From Undibacterium sp. Jales W-56 (GTDB taxonomy: Bacteria > Pseudomonadota > Gammaproteobacteria > Burkholderiales > Burkholderiaceae_D), in the NCBI RefSeq assembly GCF_025548535.1, contig NZ_JAJLQW010000004.1, positions 62,001-126,000 of the forward strand: 64,000 nucleotides of DNA. The letters are read 5' to 3'. Positions within the stretch are counted from its first letter, which is position 1, and each line of letters starts with the position of its first letter. Positions 1 through 7,085 of the stretch are shown in pieces. Position numbers and translations under genes: made by a program. A model generated the notes under the pieces. The model worked only from the letters and a program-made list of their open reading frames with translations, made no database searches and was not told the DNA's origin.

Positions 1-466
1 GCAACTGGGACTCAGCACTTTTTTCCTATGCAGTGCCAGCCTGGCTTTGCAGGTAGCCAGCAAGTTAGCGCATAGTCCGCTGGCTGATCCTGCATCTGGA
101 GCATGGCGGCAAGGCAGCCGTCCGTTTTTGTTGCTGGGCGGCGTTTGCAGCATAGGCTTTCTGGCATCGCAAATCTCGGCCTGGCAGGCGCTGGCAGCGA
201 TGCAGGTGGCGCTGGCCGGCAATCCATCCGGCAGTTTTTTTTATTTGCTGACAGCCATGCACGGCTTGCATGTACTCGGCGGCCTGGTCATTTACGCGAT
301 CACCCTGCGCCAGGTCTGGATAGCCAGCGATCCCGGCAGGCTTGCATGGCAAATCGCCCTGTGCGCGCGTTACTGGCATTTTTTACTGGCGGTCTGGCTG
401 TTGCTGTTCGCGACGCTGAACTGGCTCACGCCGGAACTGGTGCAGGCCATTTGCGGTCCGCGCTGA
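1..466 (+). CDS. Haem-copper (cytochrome c) oxidase subunit III, 5'-truncated by the window edge
   Basis: The frame is open from the window edge to the stop at 466, so the true start lies outside; about 154 codons are visible. Hydrophobic segments alternate with short loops. The motif MHGLHVLGG in the middle and CARYWHFL near the end are the histidine-containing signatures of subunit III. In these respiratory complexes subunit III is an inner-membrane protein that supports subunit I rather than binding metal. It lies 30 bp before a second subunit III gene, and a subunit IV gene follows, so the operon clearly continues upstream (subunits I and II expected). A TTG at 47 could act as an internal start, but the hydrophobic codons before it belong to the family fold, so I treat it as internal. 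Confidence 0.85.
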   Translation, partial: QLGLSTFFLCSASLALQVASKLAHSPLADPASGAWRQGSRPFLLLGGVCSIGFLASQISAWQALAAMQVALAGNPSGSFFYLLTAMHGLHVLGGLVIYAITLRQVWIASDPGRLAWQIALCARYWHFLLAVWLLLFATLNWLTPELVQAICGPR

Positions 467-496
467 CAGTGGTGTTGCAACATTTTTGGAGGTTGT

Positions 497-1192
497 ATGA
501 GTACGCCGATTTCTGCAGCGCAAACTGAGCGCGAAAGCCCGACTGGCTTACGCGGCATGGTGATGGATTGGTCATCCGACCAGCAGGCTTTCCAGATATC
601 CTGGGGCAAGGCCATGATGTGGTTTTTCCTGCTCAGCGATACCTTCATTTTTAGTTGCTTCCTGACCGGCTATATGTCCGCACGCATGGCCAGCACCGTG
701 GCCTGGCCGAATCCCAGCCAGGTGTTTTCGCTGAACATCAACGGCACGGAATTTCCTCTGATACTGATTGCGATCATGACCTTCATACTGATCAGCAGCA
801 GCGGCAGCATGGCGATGGCGGTCAATTTTGGCTACCGGCGCGACCGGGTTCGCACTGCAGTCCTGATGTTTGTGACTGCCGCGCTCGGCACCAGCTTTGT
901 CGGCATGCAAGCCTTTGAGTGGACCAAACTGATCGTCGAGGAAGGGGTGCGTCCCTGGGGCAATCCGCTGGGGGCGGCGCAGTTTGGCGCCAGTTTCTTC
1001 ATGATCACCGGCTTTCACGGTCTGCATGTGACTGCCGGGGTAATTTACCTGCTGGTGGTGGCTACCCGCGTTTTGCGCGGGCATTACGACCGCAGCGGCG
1101 GAAATTACCAGATTGTAGAAATCGCTGGCTTGTACTGGCATTTTGTTGACCTGGTCTGGGTCTTCATCTTTGCCTTGTTTTACTTATGGTGA
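497..1192 (+). CDS. Haem-copper oxidase subunit III (second copy)
   Basis: 231 residues beginning at an ATG with GGAGG 5 bases upstream. Several transmembrane segments are visible, and the C-terminal half carries FHGLHVTAG and LYWHFVDLVWVFIF, the conserved histidine patches of cytochrome c oxidase subunit III. The upstream truncated gene belongs to the same family, so the operon encodes two tandem subunit III paralogues; I recall this from CoxMNOP-type alternative oxidases, but that link is an inference. The stop is followed 7 bases later by the subunit IV start. Role: assembly and stability of a proton-pumping terminal oxidase in the inner membrane. Electron donor (cytochrome c or quinol) cannot be decided from this subunit alone. 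Confidence 0.9.
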   Translation: MSTPISAAQTERESPTGLRGMVMDWSSDQQAFQISWGKAMMWFFLLSDTFIFSCFLTGYMSARMASTVAWPNPSQVFSLNINGTEFPLILIAIMTFILISSSGSMAMAVNFGYRRDRVRTAVLMFVTAALGTSFVGMQAFEWTKLIVEEGVRPWGNPLGAAQFGASFFMITGFHGLHVTAGVIYLLVVATRVLRGHYDRSGGNYQIVEIAGLYWHFVDLVWVFIFALFYLW

Positions 1193-1199
1193 GGCGATC

Positions 1200-1520
1200 A
1201 TGGAACACACACATACACATGAAAAAACCCATCCTATCGGCCTCTATCTGAAAATCTGGGGCCTGCTCTTTGTGCTCAGCACATTTTCCTACCTGGTCGA
1301 TTATTTTCATTTTGAGAGCTACTTGCGCTGGAGCCTGATCCTGACCTTCATGCTGTTAAAGGCCGGACTGATCGTCGCGATATTCATGCATCTGGCATGG
1401 GAGCGTTTAGCGCTGATCTACGCGATTTTGTTACCGCCTGTGTTTGTGCTGGTTCTGGTGCTCATGATGGCGACCGAAGCCAACTATGTCCTGCTCTCCC
1501 GTCTGCTGTTTTTCCAATGA
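1200..1520 (+). CDS. Prokaryotic cytochrome c oxidase subunit IV family protein
   Basis: 106 residues. The ATG at 1200 is preceded by GAGG in the TGAGGCG stretch that also holds the stop of the previous gene. The N-terminus is His-rich (MEHTHTHEKTH), followed by three hydrophobic segments; the middle one, with LLKAGLIVAIFMHL, is the signature of the small prokaryotic oxidase subunit IV. It is the last gene of the oxidase operon: the next 210 bases have no gene on this strand. The protein is an accessory membrane subunit thought to stabilise subunits I and III. Family assignment is firm; its specific role in this complex is not known from sequence. Confidence 0.88.
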   Translation: MEHTHTHEKTHPIGLYLKIWGLLFVLSTFSYLVDYFHFESYLRWSLILTFMLLKAGLIVAIFMHLAWERLALIYAILLPPVFVLVLVLMMATEANYVLLSRLLFFQ

Positions 1521-1730
1521 AGTCTTAGACTATTCTAGCGCAGGTGGAGTTGCAATCAAGCTGCATGGGAATTGTGGAAAGCAGATTAAATATTCTTGTC
1601 ATTTTTTTATTGTATGCTTTGAAAGCATTATTGAAACTACAAATTTTCAATCCCTGTAGTTGTTTCTCGGCTAAAGGCAGCACCACCAAAGATGTATAGC
1701 GTTTTTTATTCAACCTCGAAAGGACACAAA

Positions 1731-2123
1731 ATGGGTATTTTTGGCAATATTCTTTCTAAACTCGGTTTTGGCGGCGACAAAAAAGACGACGCTGTTGCAG
1801 CCCCAGCCGCTGCGGACGCCGCTGTTGCAACCGACGTTCCGGCAGCACCGGTCGCCATCAGCGCGGTGGATGTGGTTGCCAATCTTGAGGCTCTGGCTAG
1901 CGCAAATCCAGAAAATCTGAACTGGAAGACTTCGATCGTCGATTTGATGAAGTTGCTCGACCTCGACAGCAGCTTTGGCGCGCGCAAGGAACTGGCAACC
2001 GAACTGGCTTGTCCGACCGATAAAATGGGCGATTCGGCGCAGATGAATATGTGGCTGCACAAAACGGTTTTGCAAAAACTGGCTGACAACGGCGGCAATA
2101 TTCCGGCAGAACTGCTGGGCTGA
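1731..2123 (+). CDS. DUF3597 domain-containing protein
   Basis: 130 residues from the ATG at 1731, chosen because AAAGGA lies 7-12 bases upstream and the family begins MGIFG. An in-frame upstream ATG at 1692 has no ribosome site. Residues 1-15 (MGIFGNILSKLGFGG) and the C-terminal 70 residues match the DUF3597 family; residues about 20-45 are an Ala/Val/Pro-rich linker. No signal peptide or membrane segment is seen. Function is unknown for the family. It stands alone between the oxidase operon and a convergent nitroreductase gene. A 15-bp odd palindrome (ATGCTTTGAAAGCAT, 1614-1628) lies about 100 bp upstream and could be an operator, but nothing ties it to a regulator. Confidence 0.8.
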   Translation: MGIFGNILSKLGFGGDKKDDAVAAPAAADAAVATDVPAAPVAISAVDVVANLEALASANPENLNWKTSIVDLMKLLDLDSSFGARKELATELACPTDKMGDSAQMNMWLHKTVLQKLADNGGNIPAELLG

Positions 2124-2323
2124 TTTATTATTTAACTAACGACCGGATCGACGTCTCGGTGTCATGCACCGGTGAATATATGGTCAAGACGTACTTGCCA
2201 GGCAGGTGCGCCTTTTATTTTGATCTGGCTGAGCAACTTCCCCCGTATCGCACCTTGTTTTCCTTCGCCATGTTAGGACCTGTTATCCCGATTGCGAAAA
2301 ATTCAAAACTGAAATGCAGTTTG

Positions 2324-2350
2324 GCAAGGTCCCGATAGCCGGGACCTTGC
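2324..2350. terminator. Perfect hairpin between convergent genes, possible bidirectional terminator
   Basis: The 11-base arms (GCAAGGTCCCG and its exact complement) enclose a 5-base loop. It lies 3' of both the DUF3597 gene and the nitroreductase gene, where a shared terminator would be expected. No T-run follows on either strand, so simple intrinsic termination is only plausible. Confidence 0.45.
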
Positions 2351-2364
2351 TCTGGAAGCCAGCG

Positions 2365-3003
2365 TTACCTTACTTCAGTCACAAACTTCTCATTAGGACG
2401 ACGCACCTTTTTCAGCTTGACTAACCAGTCCTTGTCTTCTTCGCGGTAACCCAGCGGCAGGATCACCACGCTGCGCAGGCCGCGTTCCTTCAGGCCCAGG
2501 ATTGCATCGACGGCGGCTGGATCAAAACCTTCCATTGGCGTGCTGTCGACTTCTTCGTAGGCGGCGGCGATCAGTGCCGAGCCGAGGCCGATGTAAGCCT
2601 GGCGCGCGGCGTGCTGGTAATTGACTTCGGCATCGCGTGCCGGGTAAGTACTAAGCAGCATCTGGCGGTAGTTTTCCCAGCCTTCGTTTTTAAAGCCGCG
2701 CTCGTCGTTGGTCAGGTCGAACATCATGTTGATGCGTTCTGTCGTGTAGTTGTCCCATGCGGCGAATACCAGCAGGTGGGAGCAATCGGTGACCTGGCCC
2801 TGGTTCCAGGCCACCGGCTTGATTTTTTCGCGGACTTCGGGATTCGTGACGACGAAAATCTCATAGGGCTGCAGGCCGCTTGAGGTCGCGGTCAGGCGGG
2901 CGGCTTCCAGGATGCGGTCAACTTTTTCTTGCGGAACCGCTTTTACCGGGTTCATTTTTTTGGTGGCGTAACGCCATTTCAATTTTTGGATCAATTCAGA
3001 CAT
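2365..3003 (-). CDS. NAD(P)H-dependent nitroreductase family flavoprotein (NfsB-like)
   Basis: 212 residues, the usual length of NfsB-like nitroreductases. The N-terminal KLKWRYATKKM supplies the Arg that binds FMN phosphate in the family; TSSGLQPYEIFVVTN is the second FMN patch; near the C-terminus GLRSVVILPLGYREEDKDW matches the conserved Gly-Tyr stretch. These are cytoplasmic homodimers with FMN that reduce nitroaromatics, quinones or other electrophiles; the physiological substrate is unknown. The gene is single, transcribed leftward, with two inverted repeats about 210-250 bp upstream that may be regulatory. The start is the first ATG, and AAAGAAA lies just upstream of it. Confidence 0.88.
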   Translation of the reverse strand: MSELIQKLKWRYATKKMNPVKAVPQEKVDRILEAARLTATSSGLQPYEIFVVTNPEVREKIKPVAWNQGQVTDCSHLLVFAAWDNYTTERINMMFDLTNDERGFKNEGWENYRQMLLSTYPARDAEVNYQHAARQAYIGLGSALIAAAYEEVDSTPMEGFDPAAVDAILGLKERGLRSVVILPLGYREEDKDWLVKLKKVRRPNEKFVTEVR

Positions 3004-3332
3004 GGATTTCTTTCAGTTGGATTGGGTTCAGTTGAACTCATTCAGTTGAGCTCAGTTGAAATTAATGGGGTAGATGAAATGCAATGAGGTCATCGAAGAT
3101 ACTTGCGCCACCCTGATCATGCAAATACCGCTTGCATATAAGGACGCTCTGCTATTTGACAATAGCCTGGATCAGGCGGGGCGAAGTTGATGCGTATGGA
3201 ACAGCCAATTATCCATATACTCCTATATAGTATATTTTCAATACCTATACAGGGTATGCGGATCAAGGTCGATTTAATTCATTTTATTTGGGAGTATATT
3301 GAATTTGAACAACCTGACAAATCGTAGGGGAA
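3004..3332. other. Gene-free gap between nitroreductase and GntR genes
   Basis: 329 bases without a supported gene. The right half is AT-rich and holds two inverted repeats described separately. Near the nitroreductase start there is a run of short direct repeats (TTCAGTTGA-type, about 3010-3060). No RNA gene is recognisable. Confidence 0.6.
3217..3257. promoter_or_regulatory. Pair of 17-bp inverted repeats upstream of the nitroreductase gene
   Basis: ATACT-N7-AGTAT at 3217-3233 and ATACC-N7-GGTAT at 3241-3257 share the same 5-7-5 layout, with centres 24 bp apart. The spacing and symmetry suggest operators for a dimeric regulator. No candidate regulator gene is adjacent apart from the GntR gene, which has a different context. 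Confidence 0.35.
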
Positions 3333-4010
3333 TCACTTTGCGCCAGCCTGCGCTTTCGGCAAAGATGCCATCAGATCGGCAAATCGCTGGCCCTGGATCA
3401 TGATATGCCCGCGCAGCAATTCGGCCGTCAACTCCCCGTTGCCCGCCAGGATCGCCTGCACTACGCCGTCATGCTCAGAAAACGACGCTGCCACCCGGTC
3501 GCGCACGCGCAGTTGCAAGCGTCGGTAGTGGCGCAAGCGTCGATGCAAGGCCATCGCCTGCTCCGCCAAAAAGGCATTGTGACTGCCATTGTAGATAATC
3601 TGGTGAAAAGTCTCGTTGCAGTAAAAATAGTCATCCGAATTTTGTACCAGGCTGGCATCTTTGCAAGCCTGATGCGCCGCCAGCAAATCCTGCTGCTCGG
3701 TCGCCGTCATGCGCCGCGCCGCCAGTCTGCCGCACATCGCCTCGAACTCCGCCATCACCTCGAACATTTCAACCAGTTGCTGCGGCCCAAGTTCTGCCAC
3801 GACGGCGCCACGGCGTGGACGAATCACCACGACGCCCATAGATGCGAGCTGTATCAAAGTCTCGCGGATCGGCGTGCGCGAGACGCCAAACTCAGTCGCC
3901 AATTCGGTCTCATCCAGATGTTGCCCGGGCAGCAACTTGCCGATGGCAATCATTTCCTCGATGGATTCACGCAGGCTCTGTGAGCGATTTTTTATCGTTG
4001 GGGTAAGCAA
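3333..4010 (-). CDS. GntR family regulator, FadR/FCD type, of the malonate operon
   Basis: 225 residues. The winged helix lies at about residues 8-70, with the GntR signature LATEFGVSRTPIRETLIQLASMGVV. A helical FCD effector domain follows, with Asp/His residues in DDYFYCNETFHQIIY and HGVVQAILAGN that in this family bind a metal and an organic acid. The start is a TTG: AAAGGA lies 7 bases upstream and an in-frame stop is two codons before it, so no earlier start is possible. It is divergent from the TRAP-malonate operon, 155 bp away, which makes it the likely local repressor with malonate or a derivative as effector. GntR/FCD control of malonate genes is known (MdcY type), while other species use a LysR protein. 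Confidence 0.88.
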   Translation of the reverse strand: MLTPTIKNRSQSLRESIEEMIAIGKLLPGQHLDETELATEFGVSRTPIRETLIQLASMGVVVIRPRRGAVVAELGPQQLVEMFEVMAEFEAMCGRLAARRMTATEQQDLLAAHQACKDASLVQNSDDYFYCNETFHQIIYNGSHNAFLAEQAMALHRRLRHYRRLQLRVRDRVAASFSEHDGVVQAILAGNGELTAELLRGHIMIQGQRFADLMASLPKAQAGAK

Positions 4011-4036
4011 AAATCATCCTTTGTGTAATTTTGGTC

Positions 4037-4042
4037 ATTATA
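4037..4042 (-). promoter_or_regulatory. Minus 10 element of the GntR gene promoter
   Basis: A perfect TATAAT on the minus strand lies 27 bases before the TTG start, giving a short leader that contains the AAAGGA ribosome site. The minus 35 region is weak. Confidence 0.45.
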
Positions 4043-4070
4043 AGTACTAATACGCTTGCGTTGTATTTAT

Positions 4071-4101
4071 TTGACAGATATCTTGTATACACAAAAATAA
4101 T
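4071..4101 (+). promoter_or_regulatory. Sigma-70 type promoter of the TRAP-malonate operon with palindromic core
   Basis: TTGACA (4071-4076) and AATAAT (4096-4101) are 19 bases apart. Between them lies CTTGTATACACAA with the palindrome GTATAC at 4085-4090, a good position for a repressor such as the divergent GntR protein. The leader to the dctP start would be about 58 bases. Confidence 0.45.
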
Positions 4102-4165
4102 TTATGCATGCAAGATGAGAAAATCACGGCATGCCAGGTACTTATCCCTCAATACAGGAGACAGC

Positions 4166-5188
4166 ATGTCCACACTATCCAGCCGCAGAGCGGTACTTGG
4201 CGCGATTGCCGCCAGTCCGTTTTTTTCCATGACATCCTCTTGGGCGCAAACCGCTACGCTCAAGATATCGCATCAATTCCCGGGCGGCACCGTTACTGAA
4301 GGCGACTTCCGCGACCGCTTGTGTCGCATGTTCGCAACAGAAGTCGAGAAGCGCTCCAAAGGCAGTTTGAAGTTCGAGATTTATCCCGGCTCTTCCCTGA
4401 TGAAGACCAATGCGCAGTTCTCCTCAATGCGCAAAGGCGCACTGGACCTGTCGCTGGTGCCGTTGTCCTATGCGGGCGGCGAAGTCCCGGAAGTGAATAT
4501 CGGCCTGATGCCCGGTCTGGTCACGTCGTATGACCAGGGCTATGGCTGGAAAAACGCCGAGGTGGGCAAAGAACTCAATCGCATCTTGCTGGACAAAGGC
4601 ATCGTGGTCGTGAGCTGGATCTGGCAGGCGGGCGGCGTTGCCTCACGCGGCAAACCGATCGTCGATCCTGACGATGCAAAAGGCATGAAAATACGCGGCG
4701 GCTCCCGTGAGATGGATCTGATCCTCAAGGCCGCCGGAGCAGCCGTGGTATCGCTGCCATCGAATGAAATTTATGCCGCAATGCAAACCGGTGCGATGGA
4801 TGCTGCCTTGACTTCATCCACTTCGCTGATCTCTTTCCGCCTGGAAGAAGTATCGAAAAGCCTGACCACCGGACGCACCGGCGCCTACTGGTTCATGTTC
4901 GAGCCATTGATGATGTCGAAAAGCGTGTTCGACAAACTCAGCAAAGATCAGCAAGCCACCATCATGGCCGTCGGTGCAGAACTCGAAGCGTTTGCGCGTA
5001 AATCCGCACAGCTCGATGACTCGCTGGTGGCAGCGGTGTATCAAAAAACCGGCGCCAAAATCGCCGACCTGAATCCGGCCACACTCAAAAAATGGCAAGC
5101 CATTGCACGCACCACGGCATGGAAAGACTACGGCGAAAAAAATGAGAACTGCGCCAAATTGCTGAAGCTGGCGGAGAAAACATTATGA
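4166..5188 (+). CDS. dctP: TRAP transporter periplasmic substrate-binding protein (DctP family), likely for malonate
   Basis: 340 residues from the ATG at 4166, preceded by CAGGAG. An in-frame start at 4031 lacks a ribosome site and would overlap the promoter. The N-terminus SSRRAVLGAIAASPFF...SWAQ is a signal peptide with twin arginines at residues 7-8, so Tat export is possible. The mature part has the DctP fold, including the conserved Arg region MKIRGGSREMD, where an Arg usually binds the substrate carboxylate, and SLPSNEIYAAMQTGAMDA. It captures a dicarboxylate in the periplasm and delivers it to the DctQM permease. Malonate as substrate is inferred from the operon; the coding region overlaps the dctQ start by 4 bases. 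Confidence 0.88.
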   Translation: MSTLSSRRAVLGAIAASPFFSMTSSWAQTATLKISHQFPGGTVTEGDFRDRLCRMFATEVEKRSKGSLKFEIYPGSSLMKTNAQFSSMRKGALDLSLVPLSYAGGEVPEVNIGLMPGLVTSYDQGYGWKNAEVGKELNRILLDKGIVVVSWIWQAGGVASRGKPIVDPDDAKGMKIRGGSREMDLILKAAGAAVVSLPSNEIYAAMQTGAMDAALTSSTSLISFRLEEVSKSLTTGRTGAYWFMFEPLMMSKSVFDKLSKDQQATIMAVGAELEAFARKSAQLDDSLVAAVYQKTGAKIADLNPATLKKWQAIARTTAWKDYGEKNENCAKLLKLAEKTL

Positions 5189-5739
5189 GTCACGGATTTG
5201 AAATGGAGCCTGCCAAAGGCCCCGCTATCCCTGACCAGAAGTTGATTGCCCTGCTCTCCGGCATCCTCGATAAATTCAATCAACTATTGATGAATTTGGC
5301 GATGCTGGCCTTAGTGCTGACAGCCTGCATACTGACCTATTCAGTGATCAGCCGCTACTTTTTTAAGGCGCCGACAGACTGGCAAGATGAGGCATCGGTG
5401 TTCATGCTGGTCGGTGTGACTTTTTTCTGCACGGCATATGTGCAATCGTATCGCGGCCACATCGGGATTGAGGCACTGGCCTCGTTGCTGCCGGCGAAGG
5501 TGAATGCCTTTCGCATGCTGCTGGTGGATGTTTTGTCATTTCTGTTTTGCGCATTTTTTTCCTGGAAATCCTGGACGCTCTGGCATGAGGCCTTTGTCGA
5601 CGGGCAAACCACGACATCGACCTTTGCACCGCCGTTGTGGATCCCTTACGGCATGATGGCGTTCGGCATGTCGCTGCTGACCTTACAAATTTTTGTGCAG
5701 GTATTGGCGCGCCTCACCAACCAACGAGGCGCCAAATGA
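5185..5739 (+). CDS. dctQ: TRAP transporter small permease subunit (DctQ family)
   Basis: 184 residues. The start overlaps the dctP stop in an ATGA arrangement, so translation is coupled. A cytoplasmic N-terminal stretch of about 30 residues precedes four transmembrane segments, the DctQ layout. The SRYFFKAPTDWQDEASVFMLVGVTFF stretch holds the conserved Trp-x-(D/E)-E pattern of the family. It forms the membrane complex with the large subunit encoded next. The next gene again overlaps by an ATGA. Confidence 0.88.
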   Translation: MSHGFEMEPAKGPAIPDQKLIALLSGILDKFNQLLMNLAMLALVLTACILTYSVISRYFFKAPTDWQDEASVFMLVGVTFFCTAYVQSYRGHIGIEALASLLPAKVNAFRMLLVDVLSFLFCAFFSWKSWTLWHEAFVDGQTTTSTFAPPLWIPYGMMAFGMSLLTLQIFVQVLARLTNQRGAK

Positions 5740-7085
5740 GTGAACTGACTTTGGGCGCTTTATATGGCGCGGTGACGCTGGTGGTGATGTTCTCCGGCAT
5801 GCCGATTGCGTTTGCACTGGGCCTCGTTGCCGCCAGTTTTATGTACTTCTTCATGCCAGCCTCATCGCTGGATACCGTCACGCAAAACGTCTACGAAGAA
5901 ATGGCGTCGATCACCTTGCTGTCTATTCCTTTATTCATTTTAAAAGGGGCGGCAATAGGAAAATCGCCGGCCGGCAAGGATTTGTATTCCGCTATCCACA
6001 CCTGGCTGCACAAGGTTCCGGGCGGCCTCGGTATTGCCAACGTAGTCGCCTGTGCGCTGTTCGCCGCCATGGCCGGTTCATCCCCGGCGACCTGCTCGGC
6101 GATCGGTTCGGCAGGTATCCCCGAAATGCGTAAACGCGGTTACTCGCCGGGATTTGCTGCGGGAATTATTGCTGCCGGCGGCACCCTGGGTATTTTATTG
6201 CCGCCTTCGATCACCATGATTTTGTATGCGGTCGCTGCCGAACAATCTTTAGGACGGCTGTTTCTGGCAGGTGTCGGCCCCGGTGTATTGCTGGTTGTTT
6301 TGTTTGCTGGCTATGCGGTGTACCGCGCTCGCAAAGAATATCGGCTCGCCTTGACCGCCTACGAGCAGTCGGGCACAGAATCCGCGTATCTGGAAAAGGA
6401 GCATTTCACCCTGGCACAGAAAGTCGAAATGCTGCCGCGTGTTTTACCGTTTGTGATCTTGCTGATCGGTGTGATGGTTGCGTTGTATGGCGGCTTTGCC
6501 ACACCGTCCGAAACTGCCGGTCTGGGTGCCTTGCTGGCGATGGCGCTGATCGCCGTGGTGTATGGCGTCTGGCGGCCGAAAGATCTGCAGCCTATCCTGA
6601 CATCGACGATCAAAGAATCGACGATGCTGCTCCTGATCATCGGCATGTCGCTGCTGTATTCATATGTGATGAGCTACCTGCATATCAGCCAGTCGGCCGC
6701 GCAATGGGTCGTCGATATGCATTTATCTAAATGGATATTGCTGGCAGTGATCCTGGCGATGGTGATTGTGTTTGGGTTTTTCTTGCCGCCGGTATCGATC
6801 ATCTTGATGACTGCACCGATCATCCTGCCTCCGCTGAAGGCAGCAGGCTTTGACCTGATCTGGTTCGGGATTGTGATGACCGTGGTCATGGAGATGGGCT
6901 TGATTCATCCACCGGTGGGCCTGAATATTTTTGTGATCAAGAATATCGCGCCGGATATTCCGCTCAAAGATGTGATCTGGGGTGTCATGCCTTTCGTGGC
7001 GCTGATGTTCTTGGCGGTGCTGTTGCTGTGCCTGTTTCCGGGAATCGCGGTCGGCCTGCCGAATATCATCATGGGAGCGAAATAA
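5736..7085 (+). CDS. dctM: TRAP transporter large permease subunit (DctM family)
   Basis: 449 residues from the ATG at 5736, which overlaps the dctQ stop; a longer reading that starts inside dctQ is a frame artefact. About twelve hydrophobic segments, with the family motifs GSSPATCSAIGSAGIPEM and GGTLGILLPPSITMILY around residues 110-165, and GLIHPPVGLNIFV in the C-terminal half. This is the sodium- or proton-coupled transport channel of the tripartite system in the inner membrane. Its stop overlaps the mdcA start by one base (TAATG), which ties transport directly to malonate decarboxylase and supports malonate as the transported substrate. Confidence 0.9.
   Translation: MSELTLGALYGAVTLVVMFSGMPIAFALGLVAASFMYFFMPASSLDTVTQNVYEEMASITLLSIPLFILKGAAIGKSPAGKDLYSAIHTWLHKVPGGLGIANVVACALFAAMAGSSPATCSAIGSAGIPEMRKRGYSPGFAAGIIAAGGTLGILLPPSITMILYAVAAEQSLGRLFLAGVGPGVLLVVLFAGYAVYRARKEYRLALTAYEQSGTESAYLEKEHFTLAQKVEMLPRVLPFVILLIGVMVALYGGFATPSETAGLGALLAMALIAVVYGVWRPKDLQPILTSTIKESTMLLLIIGMSLLYSYVMSYLHISQSAAQWVVDMHLSKWILLAVILAMVIVFGFFLPPVSIILMTAPIILPPLKAAGFDLIWFGIVMTVVMEMGLIHPPVGLNIFVIKNIAPDIPLKDVIWGVMPFVALMFLAVLLLCLFPGIAVGLPNIIMGAK

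Noticed and set aside
572..1141. Long minus-strand frame opposite the oxidase subunit III gene, and similar antisense frames elsewhere
   Set aside because: They lie opposite genes with clear family motifs, lack ribosome sites and show composition typical of antisense frames.
1614..1628. 15-bp odd palindrome ATGCTTTGAAAGCAT upstream of the DUF3597 gene
   Set aside because: Single copy with no regulator or promoter that can be tied to it; noted only in the gene entry.
3217..3297. Third copy of the 80-bp repeat
   Set aside because: It has matching ends (ATACTCC and GGAGTAT) and nearly the same length (81 bp), but the interior does not align with the two good copies and the left end belongs to a local inverted repeat.
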